A stretch of 64,000 bases of DNA from NCBI RefSeq assembly GCF_000255655.1, contig NZ_JH636435.1:2256658-2320657 (forward strand), read 5' to 3'. Position 1 is the first letter of the stretch, and every line of letters begins with the position of its first letter. The position numbers were made by a program, and so were the translations under genes. Source of the stretch: Schlesneria paludicola DSM 18645. GTDB lineage: Bacteria; Planctomycetota; Planctomycetia; Planctomycetales; Planctomycetaceae. The notes under the pieces were generated by a model. It had not been told where the DNA came from, made no database searches, and saw only the letters and a list, made by a program, of their open reading frames with translations. Shown in pieces: positions 45,466 to 55,031 of the stretch.

Positions 45466-46605
45466 CTATCCCCTAAAGACAACGGCCGGTTCGAGGAACA
45501 GAACTTTTCGCAGACTAAACACGCTGGTCAGCAGCACGATGATCAGGACCGCCGCACCAACCCCAGACGCCGCGACCGTCGTCATGTGAATTCCCGCCAT
45601 CGGTGCAATTCGATTGGTAAACGTAAAAAAGATCGCCGTCATTCCCATGCCTAATCCATAGCCAATTCCGCTAACGACACTGGCCTGCAACAGGATCATG
45701 CCAATGAGTCGGACGTTCGTGACCCCCATCGCTTTCAGTGCCCCAAACTGTTTTAAATTCTCAAGTGTGAACAGATAGAACGTCTGCCCTGCGACAGCGG
45801 CCCCGACGATAAATCCCAATGCGATTGTGATTCCAAAGTTGATCGGAATCCCTGTCGAGCCCATGAAATAGTCGATCGTCTTCCAGAAGAAGCCATCATT
45901 CGTCAATGCCATCAAGCCGGTTTGTGCATCGATCGCGCGGCACACATCAAGTGGATCTCGGTCCTCGGCGGGTTTCACAAGGATGTAGTTCATCAGGTTG
46001 CGGTTGGACGGCAGGAACCGCTCGACTTCACTAAAACGCGTATACAGGACCGGCAAAGTCGTGAACGGAGCAGAGGCCTTGCAGACACCGGCCAGAATCA
46101 CACGCCGGTCGTTGATTTGAAACTCGCGACCAATTCGGAACGGCTCACCAGGCCACATGTATTCATAGCCCGACTTGTCGATAAAAACGGCATTCGGCAG
46201 GCGCAGGTCGCCCAGATCACCCGTCACCATGCGACGGGGTGCCCCCACGAGCGTAGCGTCGTCGACGCCCATCATGATGATGTTGCGAAAATTCCCATCT
46301 TCCAGCCGCGCGGTCATGTTGCTCTTGTGAAATCGCACGGCCCATTCCACGCCTGTCACACCACGAACACGTTGCAGGTCGTTGGTTGGCAAATACGGCG
46401 CTTCGTCGATGTAACGAACCTTGTTGTCCATGACCCACATTTCGGCATCTCGGACATCCACAATCTGACTTGCCGAACGCGTCACGATTCCCATGAAAAT
46501 GGAGACTTGCTGTGTCATCAGCAGTGTGGCAAACGTGATGCTCAGTATCAGACTCAAATATTTGCTGCGATCACCTGTCAGCATTCGCAAGGCAAGCCAG
46601 TTCAT
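45466..46605 (-). CDS. ABC permease, FtsX/DevC-type
   Basis: 379 residues with the FtsX/MacB layout: first membrane segment near residue 20 (YLSLILSITFATLLMTQQVSIFMGI), a large extracytoplasmic domain (about 45-245, including RGVTGVEWAVRFHKSN and RFLPSNRNLMNYILVK), then three membrane segments at the C terminus (GITIALGFIVGAAVAGQTFYLF, LIGMILLQASVVSGIGYGLGMG, VTTVAASGVGAAVLIIVLLTSVF). It is 5 bp upstream of the ATPase gene and 153 bp downstream of the tetR gene. In cyanobacteria DevBCA exports glycolipid; here the substrate is unknown. Confidence 0.93.
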   Translation of the reverse strand: MNWLALRMLTGDRSKYLSLILSITFATLLMTQQVSIFMGIVTRSASQIVDVRDAEMWVMDNKVRYIDEAPYLPTNDLQRVRGVTGVEWAVRFHKSNMTARLEDGNFRNIIMMGVDDATLVGAPRRMVTGDLGDLRLPNAVFIDKSGYEYMWPGEPFRIGREFQINDRRVILAGVCKASAPFTTLPVLYTRFSEVERFLPSNRNLMNYILVKPAEDRDPLDVCRAIDAQTGLMALTNDGFFWKTIDYFMGSTGIPINFGITIALGFIVGAAVAGQTFYLFTLENLKQFGALKAMGVTNVRLIGMILLQASVVSGIGYGLGMGMTAIFFTFTNRIAPMAGIHMTTVAASGVGAAVLIIVLLTSVFSLRKVLFLEPAVVFRG

Positions 46606-46758
46606 CGCTGAGTACTCGTGAAACCTGTTGAACCCACTCTATGCACAACGCTGAAACCGGGTGTCTATCACAGTTGCCGTCAATTCAAACAAACCTGACC
46701 ACAAATCAGGCAACCGTCGTTTTTCGACGCTCCGTCAAATTCAGGCAAAAAAAAGACG

Positions 46759-47496
46759 CTAATGAGGGGCATTCGTCGTCAGACTGCTCACTTCCTGACT
46801 GAAAATCTCTTGTTGGATTCGCTGATACGTCTTCGCATAATCCCATTCCAATCGTTTGGGCTGCCATTCGGAACCGTCGAGCAGGATATGAATTCCTTGC
46901 AGCAGCACCCGTTGCGGATCAGAAATCTGAAACTCCGCCAGCATCGGACAGAAATGAAGGGACGTCATATGTGTCCCAAGTGCCATGGTGAAAACGGAAT
47001 AAACCAGCTCTCGGGCGTTGGTAACACGCGGCAGATCGCCACTTTCGATTCCTGATTCGACAATTCGAACCACACAACCAAAACAAGTATTCTCAAGCTG
47101 TTCAAGAACTTGCTGACGCTGCGTTGATGCCCGATCTCGCAAGTTCGCTAATTTGATGATGAACTCAGACTGATAGTGTTGAACCTCGAGCCGACTGAAA
47201 AGCTCGTCGGCAACGCCAATCGCGAGCATCCGCTCACGTGGTCGACCCGCGAATTGCTCAGCGCGCAGGAAGAGCTCAACCCGCCGCTCCATGCTTTCGA
47301 TCGCCAGCGCCGTAACGAGATCCTCTTTCGACTCAAAGTGTTGATAGATCGTCCCTTTGGAATACTCTGCCGCTTCGGCAAGTTGATCCATGCTAAGGCC
47401 AGCATAGCCTTGTTCAATCAACATTTTCCGGGCAATCTGCAGCAGAAGCTGCTCCCGTTCACGAACCTCACGTTGTTTGCGCGTCATCGTACCCAT
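46759..47496 (-). CDS. TetR-family regulator of the DevBCA-like exporter
   Basis: 245 residues. The HTH is LLLQIARKMLIEQGYAGLSMDQLAEAAEYSKGTIYQHFESKEDLVTALA, a textbook TetR N terminus (residues about 17-63). The ligand domain is long (about 180 residues) and helical. It is the first gene of the exporter set on the minus strand and probably represses it and itself. The start at 47496 is chosen because a strong promoter (TTGACA-17-GATAAT) is placed so that transcription would begin at or near its A; the second in-frame ATG is three codons downstream. Confidence 0.93.
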   Translation of the reverse strand: MGTMTRKQREVREREQLLLQIARKMLIEQGYAGLSMDQLAEAAEYSKGTIYQHFESKEDLVTALAIESMERRVELFLRAEQFAGRPRERMLAIGVADELFSRLEVQHYQSEFIIKLANLRDRASTQRQQVLEQLENTCFGCVVRIVESGIESGDLPRVTNARELVYSVFTMALGTHMTSLHFCPMLAEFQISDPQRVLLQGIHILLDGSEWQPKRLEWDYAKTYQRIQQEIFSQEVSSLTTNAPH

Positions 47497-47883
47497 GCGT
47501 CAATTATCGACAACTCGTCGAATTTTGTCAAACAGTATATGTCTTTGGTTCAGATTTCGCCTGAGATTTTGTCGTTGAAGATTCAGACACACGAAGTCGC
47601 AGCACGTTGATCGCATGAACATCGGGAGAAGGGTGACGATGGCGCAAGTTCACACGCCAGTGGGTCGAGGGCAAAATCAAGCCTCGGGTGAACCTATTCG
47701 CATATCAGATTTTACGTCAATTTCGACACGCGGATCGGTGGTGTCCAAGCTGCGAATGTCTTACTTCGCCGACAGTTCTACCATGTGCAAAATCCTCGTT
47801 TCTGTCGACCGCGGGTTGTCTGATACACTTCCACCGGAAGGCGCCCGATCATTAGGCCACATCTCGCAAAGGATCAATCCAAG
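47497..47883. other. Divergent region tetR/pyk
   Basis: 387 bp. The first 35 bp hold the tetR promoter described separately. The remainder has no gene I can support (a 103-codon plus frame from 47615 runs into the pyk start but lacks any motif). The pyk ribosome site AAAGGA is near 47869. Confidence 0.5.
47503..47531 (-). promoter_or_regulatory. Sigma-70-type promoter of tetR, with inner inverted repeat
   Basis: On the minus strand TTGACA (47531-47526) and GATAAT (47508-47503) are separated by exactly 17 bp. A transcription start about 7 nt beyond the -10 falls at 47496, the first base of the ATG, implying a leaderless or almost leaderless message. Between the boxes lies TCGAC-aactc-GTCGA (47507-47521), a perfect inverted repeat suited for an autorepressor operator. 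Confidence 0.7.
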
Positions 47884-49353
47884 ATGGATCTCTGGCAACG
47901 TAAGTATGCGGAAGGACCGCTGGTAAAAACCAAGATTGTGGCCACTGTCGGACCGGCTTCCGCTTCTCATGAGAAACTGACTGAACTGGTCCTCGCCGGC
48001 GTCGATGTCTTCCGCCTGAATTTCGCTCATGGGACGTATGACTGGTTTGACCAAGTCGTGGGATGGATCCGTCAGGTTTCGGAAGAATTGAAGCAGCCGA
48101 TTGCCATCTTGGCGGATCTGGCGGGACCAAAGATCCGTTTGGGCGAGCTGCCACCAGAGGGCGTCAGATGTCGACACGGATCAAGAGTGGAATTCGTCCG
48201 GAAGCAAGCCCCTGGGCATGAGGATCAATTCACGTGCACCTACGAACAATTGATCGATGACCTGCGTCCTGGAGATCGAGTTCTGCTCGCCGACGGGTCC
48301 GTATCCTTGCTTGTCGTGGAACAAGATGTAGCAGCTGGCCGAGTCGTTTGTGAGGTCGTCCAGCCGGGGCTGGTGAGAAGTCGACAGGGAGTGAATTTGC
48401 CAGGTGCGATTCTGAGTACTCCTAGTGTCACCGAGAAGGACCGCCAGGACCTGCAGTGGGTGCTCGACCATGGATTGGATTATGTCGGCCTGAGTTTTGT
48501 GCGCAGTGCGGAAGATATCCGATTGCTGAAAAAGCTGATCGCAGCGCACCCCACGACAACACCCCCATGGATTGTCGCGAAAATCGAAAAGCCCGAGGCC
48601 ATCAATCAGCTAGAACAGATCGTGATTGAAACAGATGCCGTGATGGTGGCGCGCGGCGATCTGGGTGTCGAAGCCGATATTTTTCGAGTCCCAGCCCTAC
48701 AAAAACAGATTATCCGGATGTGTAACGAGCATCGGACGCCTGTCATCACGGCCACGCAAATGCTGGACTCGATGCAAAAGAGTGAGATCCCGACTCGAGC
48801 CGAAGCCAGTGATGTTTTTAATGCGGTGCTCGACGGAACCGACGCGGTGATGTTGTCCGGGGAAACCGCGGCGGGCGACTATCCTGTCGAAGCCGTCGCG
48901 ATGATGAGCCGCATCGCGCGTGAAGCCGAACGCATGTTGCAACCGCGCGAACCTGAAAGCGATTCTCGCAGCAATCGAACCCGGGCCACCGCCATCACAG
49001 AAGCAGTGACACACGGCGCGGGAACGGCCGTCGCGCACTTAAACGCCGATTTGATTGTCGCAGCAACACGCGGTGGCAAGACCGCGATGGCAATTTCCAA
49101 GCAGCGGCCACACGTTCCGATTATGGGACTGACTGATCGCCCGGAAGTGGCACGCCGCATGTGTCTGTTCTGGGGTGTGACACCCATCGAAACGTTGGCC
49201 GTTGCCAAGCCACCACGCGAATTGCTGGATTATGTCGAGCGCAAAGGACGCGAACGCAACATGCTGGATTCCGGCAGCAAACTGGTTCTCGTCGGCAGCT
49301 CAGACTGGACACTGGAATGGCACGATATGCTGCTCGTGCATGTGATTCCTTAG
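47884..49353 (+). CDS. pyk: Pyruvate kinase
   Basis: 489 residues, ATG with AAAGGA about 9 nt upstream. Motifs include KTKIVATVGPASAS (substrate region), RLNFAHGTYD, the Mg/phosphate site ILADLAGPKIRLGE, WIVAKIEKPEAINQLEQI (catalytic Lys) and the signature VMVARGDLGVEAD, plus TATQMLDSM and AEASDVFNAVLDGTDAVMLSGETAAGDYP. It converts phosphoenolpyruvate and ADP to pyruvate and ATP in the cytoplasm. The B domain is residues about 75-175. A short hairpin follows the stop. Single gene, not in an operon. Confidence 0.97.
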   Translation: MDLWQRKYAEGPLVKTKIVATVGPASASHEKLTELVLAGVDVFRLNFAHGTYDWFDQVVGWIRQVSEELKQPIAILADLAGPKIRLGELPPEGVRCRHGSRVEFVRKQAPGHEDQFTCTYEQLIDDLRPGDRVLLADGSVSLLVVEQDVAAGRVVCEVVQPGLVRSRQGVNLPGAILSTPSVTEKDRQDLQWVLDHGLDYVGLSFVRSAEDIRLLKKLIAAHPTTTPPWIVAKIEKPEAINQLEQIVIETDAVMVARGDLGVEADIFRVPALQKQIIRMCNEHRTPVITATQMLDSMQKSEIPTRAEASDVFNAVLDGTDAVMLSGETAAGDYPVEAVAMMSRIAREAERMLQPREPESDSRSNRTRATAITEAVTHGAGTAVAHLNADLIVAATRGGKTAMAISKQRPHVPIMGLTDRPEVARRMCLFWGVTPIETLAVAKPPRELLDYVERKGRERNMLDSGSKLVLVGSSDWTLEWHDMLLVHVIP

Positions 49354-49363
49354 CTTGCTTTCA

Positions 49364-49381
49364 ACGTCTAAGATCAGACGT
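49364..49381 (+). terminator. Short hairpin after pyk
   Basis: ACGTCT-aagatc-AGACGT is a perfect 6-bp stem 11 bp after the pyk stop. It has no T tract, so it is only a candidate terminator. Confidence 0.35.
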
Positions 49382-49548
49382 ATCCAAAGGATCGGCAATA
49401 AGGGAAGTGTGCGTGCTGCCGAATGGCATTCAGTCAGATTCAGGCTGGCGGGAATGATCCTTAAGATTCCCTCGCGCGTCTTTCGGATTTAAGATTCGTC
49501 CGTATCTTTTCCACAACGCACAGCCCTCGAAATTCGTGCCATACAATC

Positions 49549-51267
49549 ATGCAGAACCAACACATTGCCGCTCTGTTTAACGAAGTCGCGGACCTGCTGG
49601 AGATCCAGGGCGCGAATTCATTTCGTGTTCGCGCTTATCGTAACGGAGCGAGAACTCTGGAAAATCTCTCGCAGTCAGTCGCGGAACTGGTGGCGGCACC
49701 TGGGGGAGGCCTCGAGACTCTCGATGGAATTGGGAAAGATCTGGCTTCGAAAATCGCCGTCGTACTCCAGACGGGGCAACTGCCACAATTGGAAGAATTG
49801 AGGCAGCAGGTCCCCGCCGGTGTCGTAGAGATGCTGCGGATACCCGGCCTTGGCCCGAAGAAAGTCGCGGCGCTGTTTCATGAACTGACGATTACGTCCC
49901 TCGAACAATTGAAAATCGCCTGCGAGGCGGGGAAGGTCGCAGAGCTGAAGGGGTTCGGCAAGAAGACCGAGAAATCGATTCTCGAAGGACTGCCCCACGC
50001 CCTGGAAGCAGGCAAGCGATTCCTGATCAGCGTCGCCAGAGCATCCGCGGACGAGATTGTCGCAGACCTAAAACAACTGCCGACGGTTAGCCAGGTCTCT
50101 GTGGCAGGTTCGTGTCGCCGTCGGAAAGAGACTTGCGGCGATCTGGATATTCTCGCGACTGCCGACGATTCCACAGTGGTCATGGACCGTTTGGCCGCGC
50201 ATCCGCTGGTTGAAAAAGTGCTGGCACGGGGCGAAACCAAAGAACGGGTTCGACTACACACTGGGATCGAACTCGATCTGCGTGTCGTCCCCATCGAATC
50301 GTACGGGGCCGCGATGCAGTACTTCACGGGTTCCAAAGAGCACAACATTGTCATCCGCAAGCGGGCCATCGAACGCGGTCTTAAGGTCAACGAATACGGA
50401 GTCTTCCGAGGTGACGAATACGTCGCGGGAAAGACGGAAGAAGACGTCTACGCCGCCGTGGGCCTGCCGGTCATCCCACCGGAACTCCGTGAGAATCGTG
50501 GTGAAATCGAAGCGGCCGAAGCGGGTACACTGCCGAAGTTGATTGAAGTTGCCGACATTCAAGGCGATCTACACATGCATACCACGGCGTCGGACGGAAA
50601 GGGAACGATCCGCGAGATGGCCGAAGCGGCGCGTGCTCGCGGACTCAAGTACATCGCCATCACCGATCATTCGAAGCGAGTCAGCATGGCCAACGGGCTT
50701 GATGCGACTCGTCTGCGGCAACATTGGGACGAAATCCGAAAAGTCCGCAACGAAGTTTCTGGGATCGAGATTCTGTGCGGAATCGAATGTGACATTCTCG
50801 AAGACGCGACGCTTGACCTGGATGACGAGGTCTTGTCGGAAGCGGACTGGGTGATTGCCGTCCTGCACTATGGCTTAAAGCAACCACGCGAGCAGATCAT
50901 GCTGCGACTGCTAAACGCGATCCGTAACCCAAACGTCCACGCAATCGGCCATCCGACCGGTCGCATGCTTACCAATCGACAGCCCGCGGACATCGATTTT
51001 ACGACGTTTTTCAAAGCCGCAGCGGATCACGGCGTGATGCTGGAGATCAACGCCAGCCCCGAACGACTGGATCTGGACGATGTGCATGCGGCCGCAGCCA
51101 AAACACATGGAATTCCGATTATCATCGATACGGACTCTCATAGTACGAACGGCTTCAGCGTCTTGCAGTATGGAGTCGATCAGGCGCGCCGAGCTGGCCT
51201 GACGAAAACCGATGTCGCCAATGCTGCGTCATGGCCCGAATTCAAGAAACGACTCCGGTCCTCATAG
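49549..51267 (+). CDS. polX: DNA polymerase X family polymerase/3'-5' exonuclease
   Basis: 572 residues. The N terminus ([36 protein letters not shown]) and two helix-hairpin-helix units ([25 protein letters not shown]) are those of bacterial PolX. The nucleotidyltransferase site is [16 protein letters not shown], with the third Asp in LDLRVVP. A C-terminal PHP domain from residue about 340 ([75 protein letters not shown]) provides metal-dependent 3'-5' exonuclease activity. It is a DNA-repair polymerase for short gaps and base excision repair. Its last 26 bp overlap the convergent gene on the other strand. Confidence 0.96.
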   Translation: MQNQHIAALFNEVADLLEIQGANSFRVRAYRNGARTLENLSQSVAELVAAPGGGLETLDGIGKDLASKIAVVLQTGQLPQLEELRQQVPAGVVEMLRIPGLGPKKVAALFHELTITSLEQLKIACEAGKVAELKGFGKKTEKSILEGLPHALEAGKRFLISVARASADEIVADLKQLPTVSQVSVAGSCRRRKETCGDLDILATADDSTVVMDRLAAHPLVEKVLARGETKERVRLHTGIELDLRVVPIESYGAAMQYFTGSKEHNIVIRKRAIERGLKVNEYGVFRGDEYVAGKTEEDVYAAVGLPVIPPELRENRGEIEAAEAGTLPKLIEVADIQGDLHMHTTASDGKGTIREMAEAARARGLKYIAITDHSKRVSMANGLDATRLRQHWDEIRKVRNEVSGIEILCGIECDILEDATLDLDDEVLSEADWVIAVLHYGLKQPREQIMLRLLNAIRNPNVHAIGHPTGRMLTNRQPADIDFTTFFKAAADHGVMLEINASPERLDLDDVHAAAAKTHGIPIIIDTDSHSTNGFSVLQYGVDQARRAGLTKTDVANAASWPEFKKRLRSS

Positions 51268-52216
51268 ACCCCGATGTCACACCGCATGCCAGATTCTTGA
51301 AATCGGCACGGTCCGCCGTCGATGTGTGACGGTGGGCCTGTTCAATGATGCCATTCCGGACAACGAACGTTCCGGACAATTGCAATCCATTTCCGACCAT
51401 GCGACCAAATCCAAACCGCAGCACGACACCTTCTGCGACCGCCCGCCACACCGTCTTACAACCAAAAAGCTGAGCAAACGAACCAAAAGGTAATTCCAGA
51501 GCGCGGTAAAGGCGGCGTTCCGGATCACTGAGATGTGCCACGTCGTTAAGACCATACGCGAGCAACATCGGTGCGGCTTGAGCTACGGTTCCCATCGAGA
51601 CGACAACGGGGGTTAATCCTGCTCGAATAACGTCATCTCGCTGACGCCCCAGGTCCGCCAGCATCTCGCGGCAGAATGTGCAGCCAAGATGGCGAACGCA
51701 CACCAACAGGAGGGGAGACTGAAATGACCGTTCGTATACGCTTTGACCATCCGGCAGAATCGCCGCCCGAAGTGCTTGTTCGAGCGACAAACCTGTTTCT
51801 CGCGCCAATCGGGCTTCGTCAATTCGTGCGGCGTGGACCAGAATCGCACAGAACGGCAACCACCAAGCCACATCGTTTGTCAGAATCGTCAGCCCCATAC
51901 TCCACGGTAAATTCCCGTGGAAAGCGGTGTAGACAAAGCCGATCGGACCAAACACTTTTCCCAGAAGGCCGACCAAAACGATCGGCCAGTGCGTCGCCGC
52001 ATCGCGCGCGGCGATCCAATAGCCGATGCCATACACACCGATCACCATGCCCAGGCACTGGACGATCGAGGGATAGTTAGGAACGTCCAGCCCCAACCAA
52101 TCGAAGGGCAGGCGAGGATACAAGACGACGAAAGTTCCCCAGGCCAAATTGTAGACCGCAGCAAGTTTAAGCAGGGTCGGGACCCAAGAAGGCATGGACT
52201 CAGACGATCGTGACAT
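51242..52216 (-). CDS. SelL-related redox protein fused to a membrane domain
   Basis: 324 residues from the ATG at 52216 (7 codons inside the longest frame). The first 150 residues hold about four membrane segments ([87 protein letters not shown]). The remainder is a thioredoxin-fold, AhpC/PRX-like domain with the active site [12 protein letters not shown] at about 200-211 and [26 protein letters not shown] following. In SelL proteins the site is often UxxU; here it is CxxC. The redox domain should face the cytoplasm or periplasm depending on the topology, which I cannot settle. The 3' end overlaps polX by 26 bp. Confidence 0.85.
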   Translation of the reverse strand: MSRSSESMPSWVPTLLKLAAVYNLAWGTFVVLYPRLPFDWLGLDVPNYPSIVQCLGMVIGVYGIGYWIAARDAATHWPIVLVGLLGKVFGPIGFVYTAFHGNLPWSMGLTILTNDVAWWLPFCAILVHAARIDEARLARETGLSLEQALRAAILPDGQSVYERSFQSPLLLVCVRHLGCTFCREMLADLGRQRDDVIRAGLTPVVVSMGTVAQAAPMLLAYGLNDVAHLSDPERRLYRALELPFGSFAQLFGCKTVWRAVAEGVVLRFGFGRMVGNGLQLSGTFVVRNGIIEQAHRHTSTADRADFKNLACGVTSGSMRTGVVS

Positions 52217-52484
52217 GACGTTCACTTTGAGACGCACGGAAGCAATGAAAAGAAGAGTCTACCAACGTATTGTAGTTGTGGTGACGATTTTCGCGATGAT
52301 GCCAAGGATGGGTTACCAGAGGCAGCGTGACCACGCCGCATGAAGTGAAGCTGCGATGACGCAAACAACCGTTTGCGTTTCCATCCAAAACGCCAGAACA
52401 TCTGGGCCGTGCAACCTCGAATTGACCCGCTGGGCTGGGCGGCTTAGAGTCGATTCAACTTCATTTGCCAATGGAACTGGCGTC

Positions 52485-53531
52485 ATGGCACCGACGAAAA
52501 CATCTTCGCGATCTCGAACAACGATACCAGACTGGTTGCCGCACGTCATTTTGCTGCCAAGTTTGTTTTCTCTTTTGTCACATGGACTCTTGTTGCTGAC
52601 GTTCATGGTGACTCTACGGAGTTGTCAACACGCACCAATCGGTTTCACGAACGAGGAAACGCGTGAACTGGGGATCGTCATCAAGCAGGTTGGTGACAAC
52701 CCCGACGCGATTGTGACAGGCGAGTTTCGGGAAGGCGAAAGTGCCGAGACCACCGCCACCGCAACAAGTGATTCACTGGCGCCAGTTCGCGCGACACCCG
52801 AACAACCACCGATCGAGACATCCCTGCCAAAGTTGGAATCTCCACAACGAGTTGGCCCCGGTGTGAATTTGCCAGTGGGCGCGGCCGTCACCGATCCGCG
52901 GCAACCCGTCACGTCTGGTGGCGGCCAGCGGCCCGCGGCGGCTGGCATCGTCGGTGGTGTACCTGGCGCCGCATTCATGGGATCAAAGGACCAGGGTTCA
53001 AAGGTTGTCTTCGTCATTGATGCATCCGGCAGTATGACGGCACACAGCTCGATGCAAGTCGCGAAATCAGCCTTGATCTCAAGCCTGCAATCGCTCGAAT
53101 CAAATCAGCAGTTTCTGATTATTTTTTACGACGACAAACCGTCCATGCTCAATCTGCGTGATGCCCACAAGCCGCAACTCTATGACGCCTCCGAAATCAA
53201 CAAGACCATCGCACGGCAGAAAATTGCGGGAATTCAACCGGGAACAGGGACTCAACACGTACCGGCTCTTGAAATGGCACTGCGGCTTCGGCCCGAAGTG
53301 ATTTTTTTTCTCACCGATGCCCAGGAACCGCCGATTCATCCCGGCGAGCTTGAACATTTGCGGCAGATGAATGCGCAGAAGACGCGAATTCACTGCATCG
53401 AATTTGGCGTTGGGCAAGAAGTCTCGGAAGCGGTCTCGCCCAGCAACTTCTTGCGGAAGCTCTCGCGGCAGAATGGCGGTACGTATCGATACTTTGACGT
53501 CACGAAGTTCGATCGGACAAGGCAGAAGTAG
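52485..53531 (+). CDS. von Willebrand factor A protein, membrane-anchored
   Basis: 348 residues from the ATG at 52485 (43 codons inside the longest frame). One membrane segment near residues 20-40 (VILLPSLFSLLSHGLLLLTFMV) is followed by a low-complexity Pro/Thr/Gln-rich linker. The vWA domain begins at about 170 with VVFVIDASGSMTAHSSMQVAK, the MIDAS DxSxS motif, followed by FLIIFYDD, PGTGTQHVPALEMAL (the MIDAS Thr) and EVIFFLTDAQEP (the MIDAS Asp). It should bind a metal ion and a protein partner at the cell surface or in the periplasm. No operon partner is visible. Confidence 0.9.
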   Translation: MAPTKTSSRSRTTIPDWLPHVILLPSLFSLLSHGLLLLTFMVTLRSCQHAPIGFTNEETRELGIVIKQVGDNPDAIVTGEFREGESAETTATATSDSLAPVRATPEQPPIETSLPKLESPQRVGPGVNLPVGAAVTDPRQPVTSGGGQRPAAAGIVGGVPGAAFMGSKDQGSKVVFVIDASGSMTAHSSMQVAKSALISSLQSLESNQQFLIIFYDDKPSMLNLRDAHKPQLYDASEINKTIARQKIAGIQPGTGTQHVPALEMALRLRPEVIFFLTDAQEPPIHPGELEHLRQMNAQKTRIHCIEFGVGQEVSEAVSPSNFLRKLSRQNGGTYRYFDVTKFDRTRQK

Positions 53532-53569
53532 CGCCGAGCACGTACGGAAATGTCATCGGCCGCTCGATG

Positions 53570-54232
53570 TCATTCCATGACTCGGCCGTCTCGAATCCGA
53601 ATTTGATGGTCACCCGGCTGGATGTATTCGTGTTCGTGCGTCACCACAATGACCGTCGACTGCTGTTCGCGACACAGGTCGCGTAAGTCTTTCAAGATCG
53701 CGACCGAATTCGCTGAATCGAGTTCGCCCGTCGGTTCGTCGGCAAGCACAAGTTTAGGTCGCTTCAACAAGGCTCGCGCGATAGCCACTCGTTGCTGCTC
53801 GCCGCCAGAGAGCTGATTCGGGCGGTGTTCACTCCGGGCACCGAGACCCAGGCGGTCGAGTAAATCGACCGCCTTTCGCCTTTGTCCCGCAATCACCCCA
53901 TTCGGCAAAAACGGTACAAGCACGTTTTCCAGCGCGGTCAAATTCGAGAGCAGATTGAAGCTTTGAAAGATAAAGCCGGCCTGTTCACGGCGAAATTGAT
54001 CACGCTCCCGCGTGCTCATCCCTTGCAGCGAAACGCCATCAACAACAATCGATCCGCTCGTCGGTTCATCGAGTGCGCCCATCAGATAGAGCAGGGTGCT
54101 TTTGCCGCTCCCCGACGGGCCCAGAATGAATGTGAAAGAACCAGTGGGAATCTGGCACGAGATATCGGTTAAAGCCGGTACTTCCAGACGACCTTGCCTA
54201 TGAACCTTGGAAACATGCTTGACCTCGATCAT
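53570..54232 (-). CDS. Orphan LolD/MacB-type ABC ATPase
   Basis: 220 residues. Walker A FILGPSGSGKSTLLY, Q-loop IFQSFNLLSNLTALENV, signature NQLSGGEQQRVAIARALL, Walker B LVLADEPTGELDSANS and switch VVTHEHE are complete, and the size is that of LolD. Normally a FtsX-type permease sits beside it, but the flanking genes are a convergent vWA gene and a divergent small exported protein, so its partner must be elsewhere. Its function is export or lipoprotein release by analogy only. Confidence 0.92.
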   Translation of the reverse strand: MIEVKHVSKVHRQGRLEVPALTDISCQIPTGSFTFILGPSGSGKSTLLYLMGALDEPTSGSIVVDGVSLQGMSTRERDQFRREQAGFIFQSFNLLSNLTALENVLVPFLPNGVIAGQRRKAVDLLDRLGLGARSEHRPNQLSGGEQQRVAIARALLKRPKLVLADEPTGELDSANSVAILKDLRDLCREQQSTVIVVTHEHEYIQPGDHQIRIRDGRVME

Positions 54233-54372
54233 GAACAGACTCCAACCACGTCGATAGCAGATGTGGGATTATGGTCCCGCCGCGTACGCACGTCGACTGA
54301 CTTCGAGGCCGTCTGATTCCTCCCTTGCTCAAATAGACAGAGTCAGGCCGTTGGAGACGCTTAAAACTCACC

Positions 54373-54966
54373 ATGCCAAACGCTTCCTTTGATCGCCGTT
54401 CGTTGATGGCTCTGCTGGCCGGAGCGTCCTTAACCTGCCTGACGACAGCAATTCGTGCCGATGAAAATACGACTCTGGACGAACCAGCCCTCGACAACAG
54501 TTTTCCCCCGATCGCAGGAAATCTCCAACTGCAGGTCATCGGTGCCCTGGGAGTCGGGCATATTCAAAGCACGCTGGGCTTAATCGGCGTCATTGCCGAT
54601 TCGATCTCGAAAGAGATCTACAATCAGAAGCAGATTGATGATCTGATGAAGGGGACCATCAACGGTCTCGACACGCCGAAAAAAATGCTTCGCCGCTTGC
54701 AGGATACGAACGTTTCCGGTGACGACGCAGAGTATCTCGACCGGATGATCAGCGTCCTGAATGCCCTACAGCGAGAAGCGCGGGCACTCAGCGTTTATTC
54801 GAAAACCAGAAAACCGGACGATGCGGCGAAGTATGAGCGTGAACGCCGACTCGTCTTGCGAAAACTCGGAGAACTGACGCATCAGGAAGAGCTTCTTCAA
54901 CCCGATCCGCCCTCGCGAGCCAATCAGACGCCGAAAACCAATGCTGCGGAGGATGCCAGCAACTAG
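54373..54966 (+). CDS. Exported hypothetical protein with RR signal
   Basis: 197 residues. The N terminus PNASFDRRSLMALLAGASLTCLTTAIRA has an RR-x-x-M and hydrophobic core, compatible with a Tat or Sec signal, with cleavage before DEN. The mature part is helical: LQLQVIGALGVGHIQSTLGLIGVIADSISKEIY then charged helices rich in Lys/Arg/Glu. It has no motif I know; the hydrophobic-glycine stretch recalls amphipathic helices. It is divergent from the orphan ATPase gene. Confidence 0.72.
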   Translation: MPNASFDRRSLMALLAGASLTCLTTAIRADENTTLDEPALDNSFPPIAGNLQLQVIGALGVGHIQSTLGLIGVIADSISKEIYNQKQIDDLMKGTINGLDTPKKMLRRLQDTNVSGDDAEYLDRMISVLNALQREARALSVYSKTRKPDDAAKYERERRLVLRKLGELTHQEELLQPDPPSRANQTPKTNAAEDASN

Positions 54967-55031
54967 CTCGAGCCACAGTGCCCTCGGCAATTGTCGGCAC
55001 CGTCGTCGCCAAGGCCACTTGCTGCGGCGTC

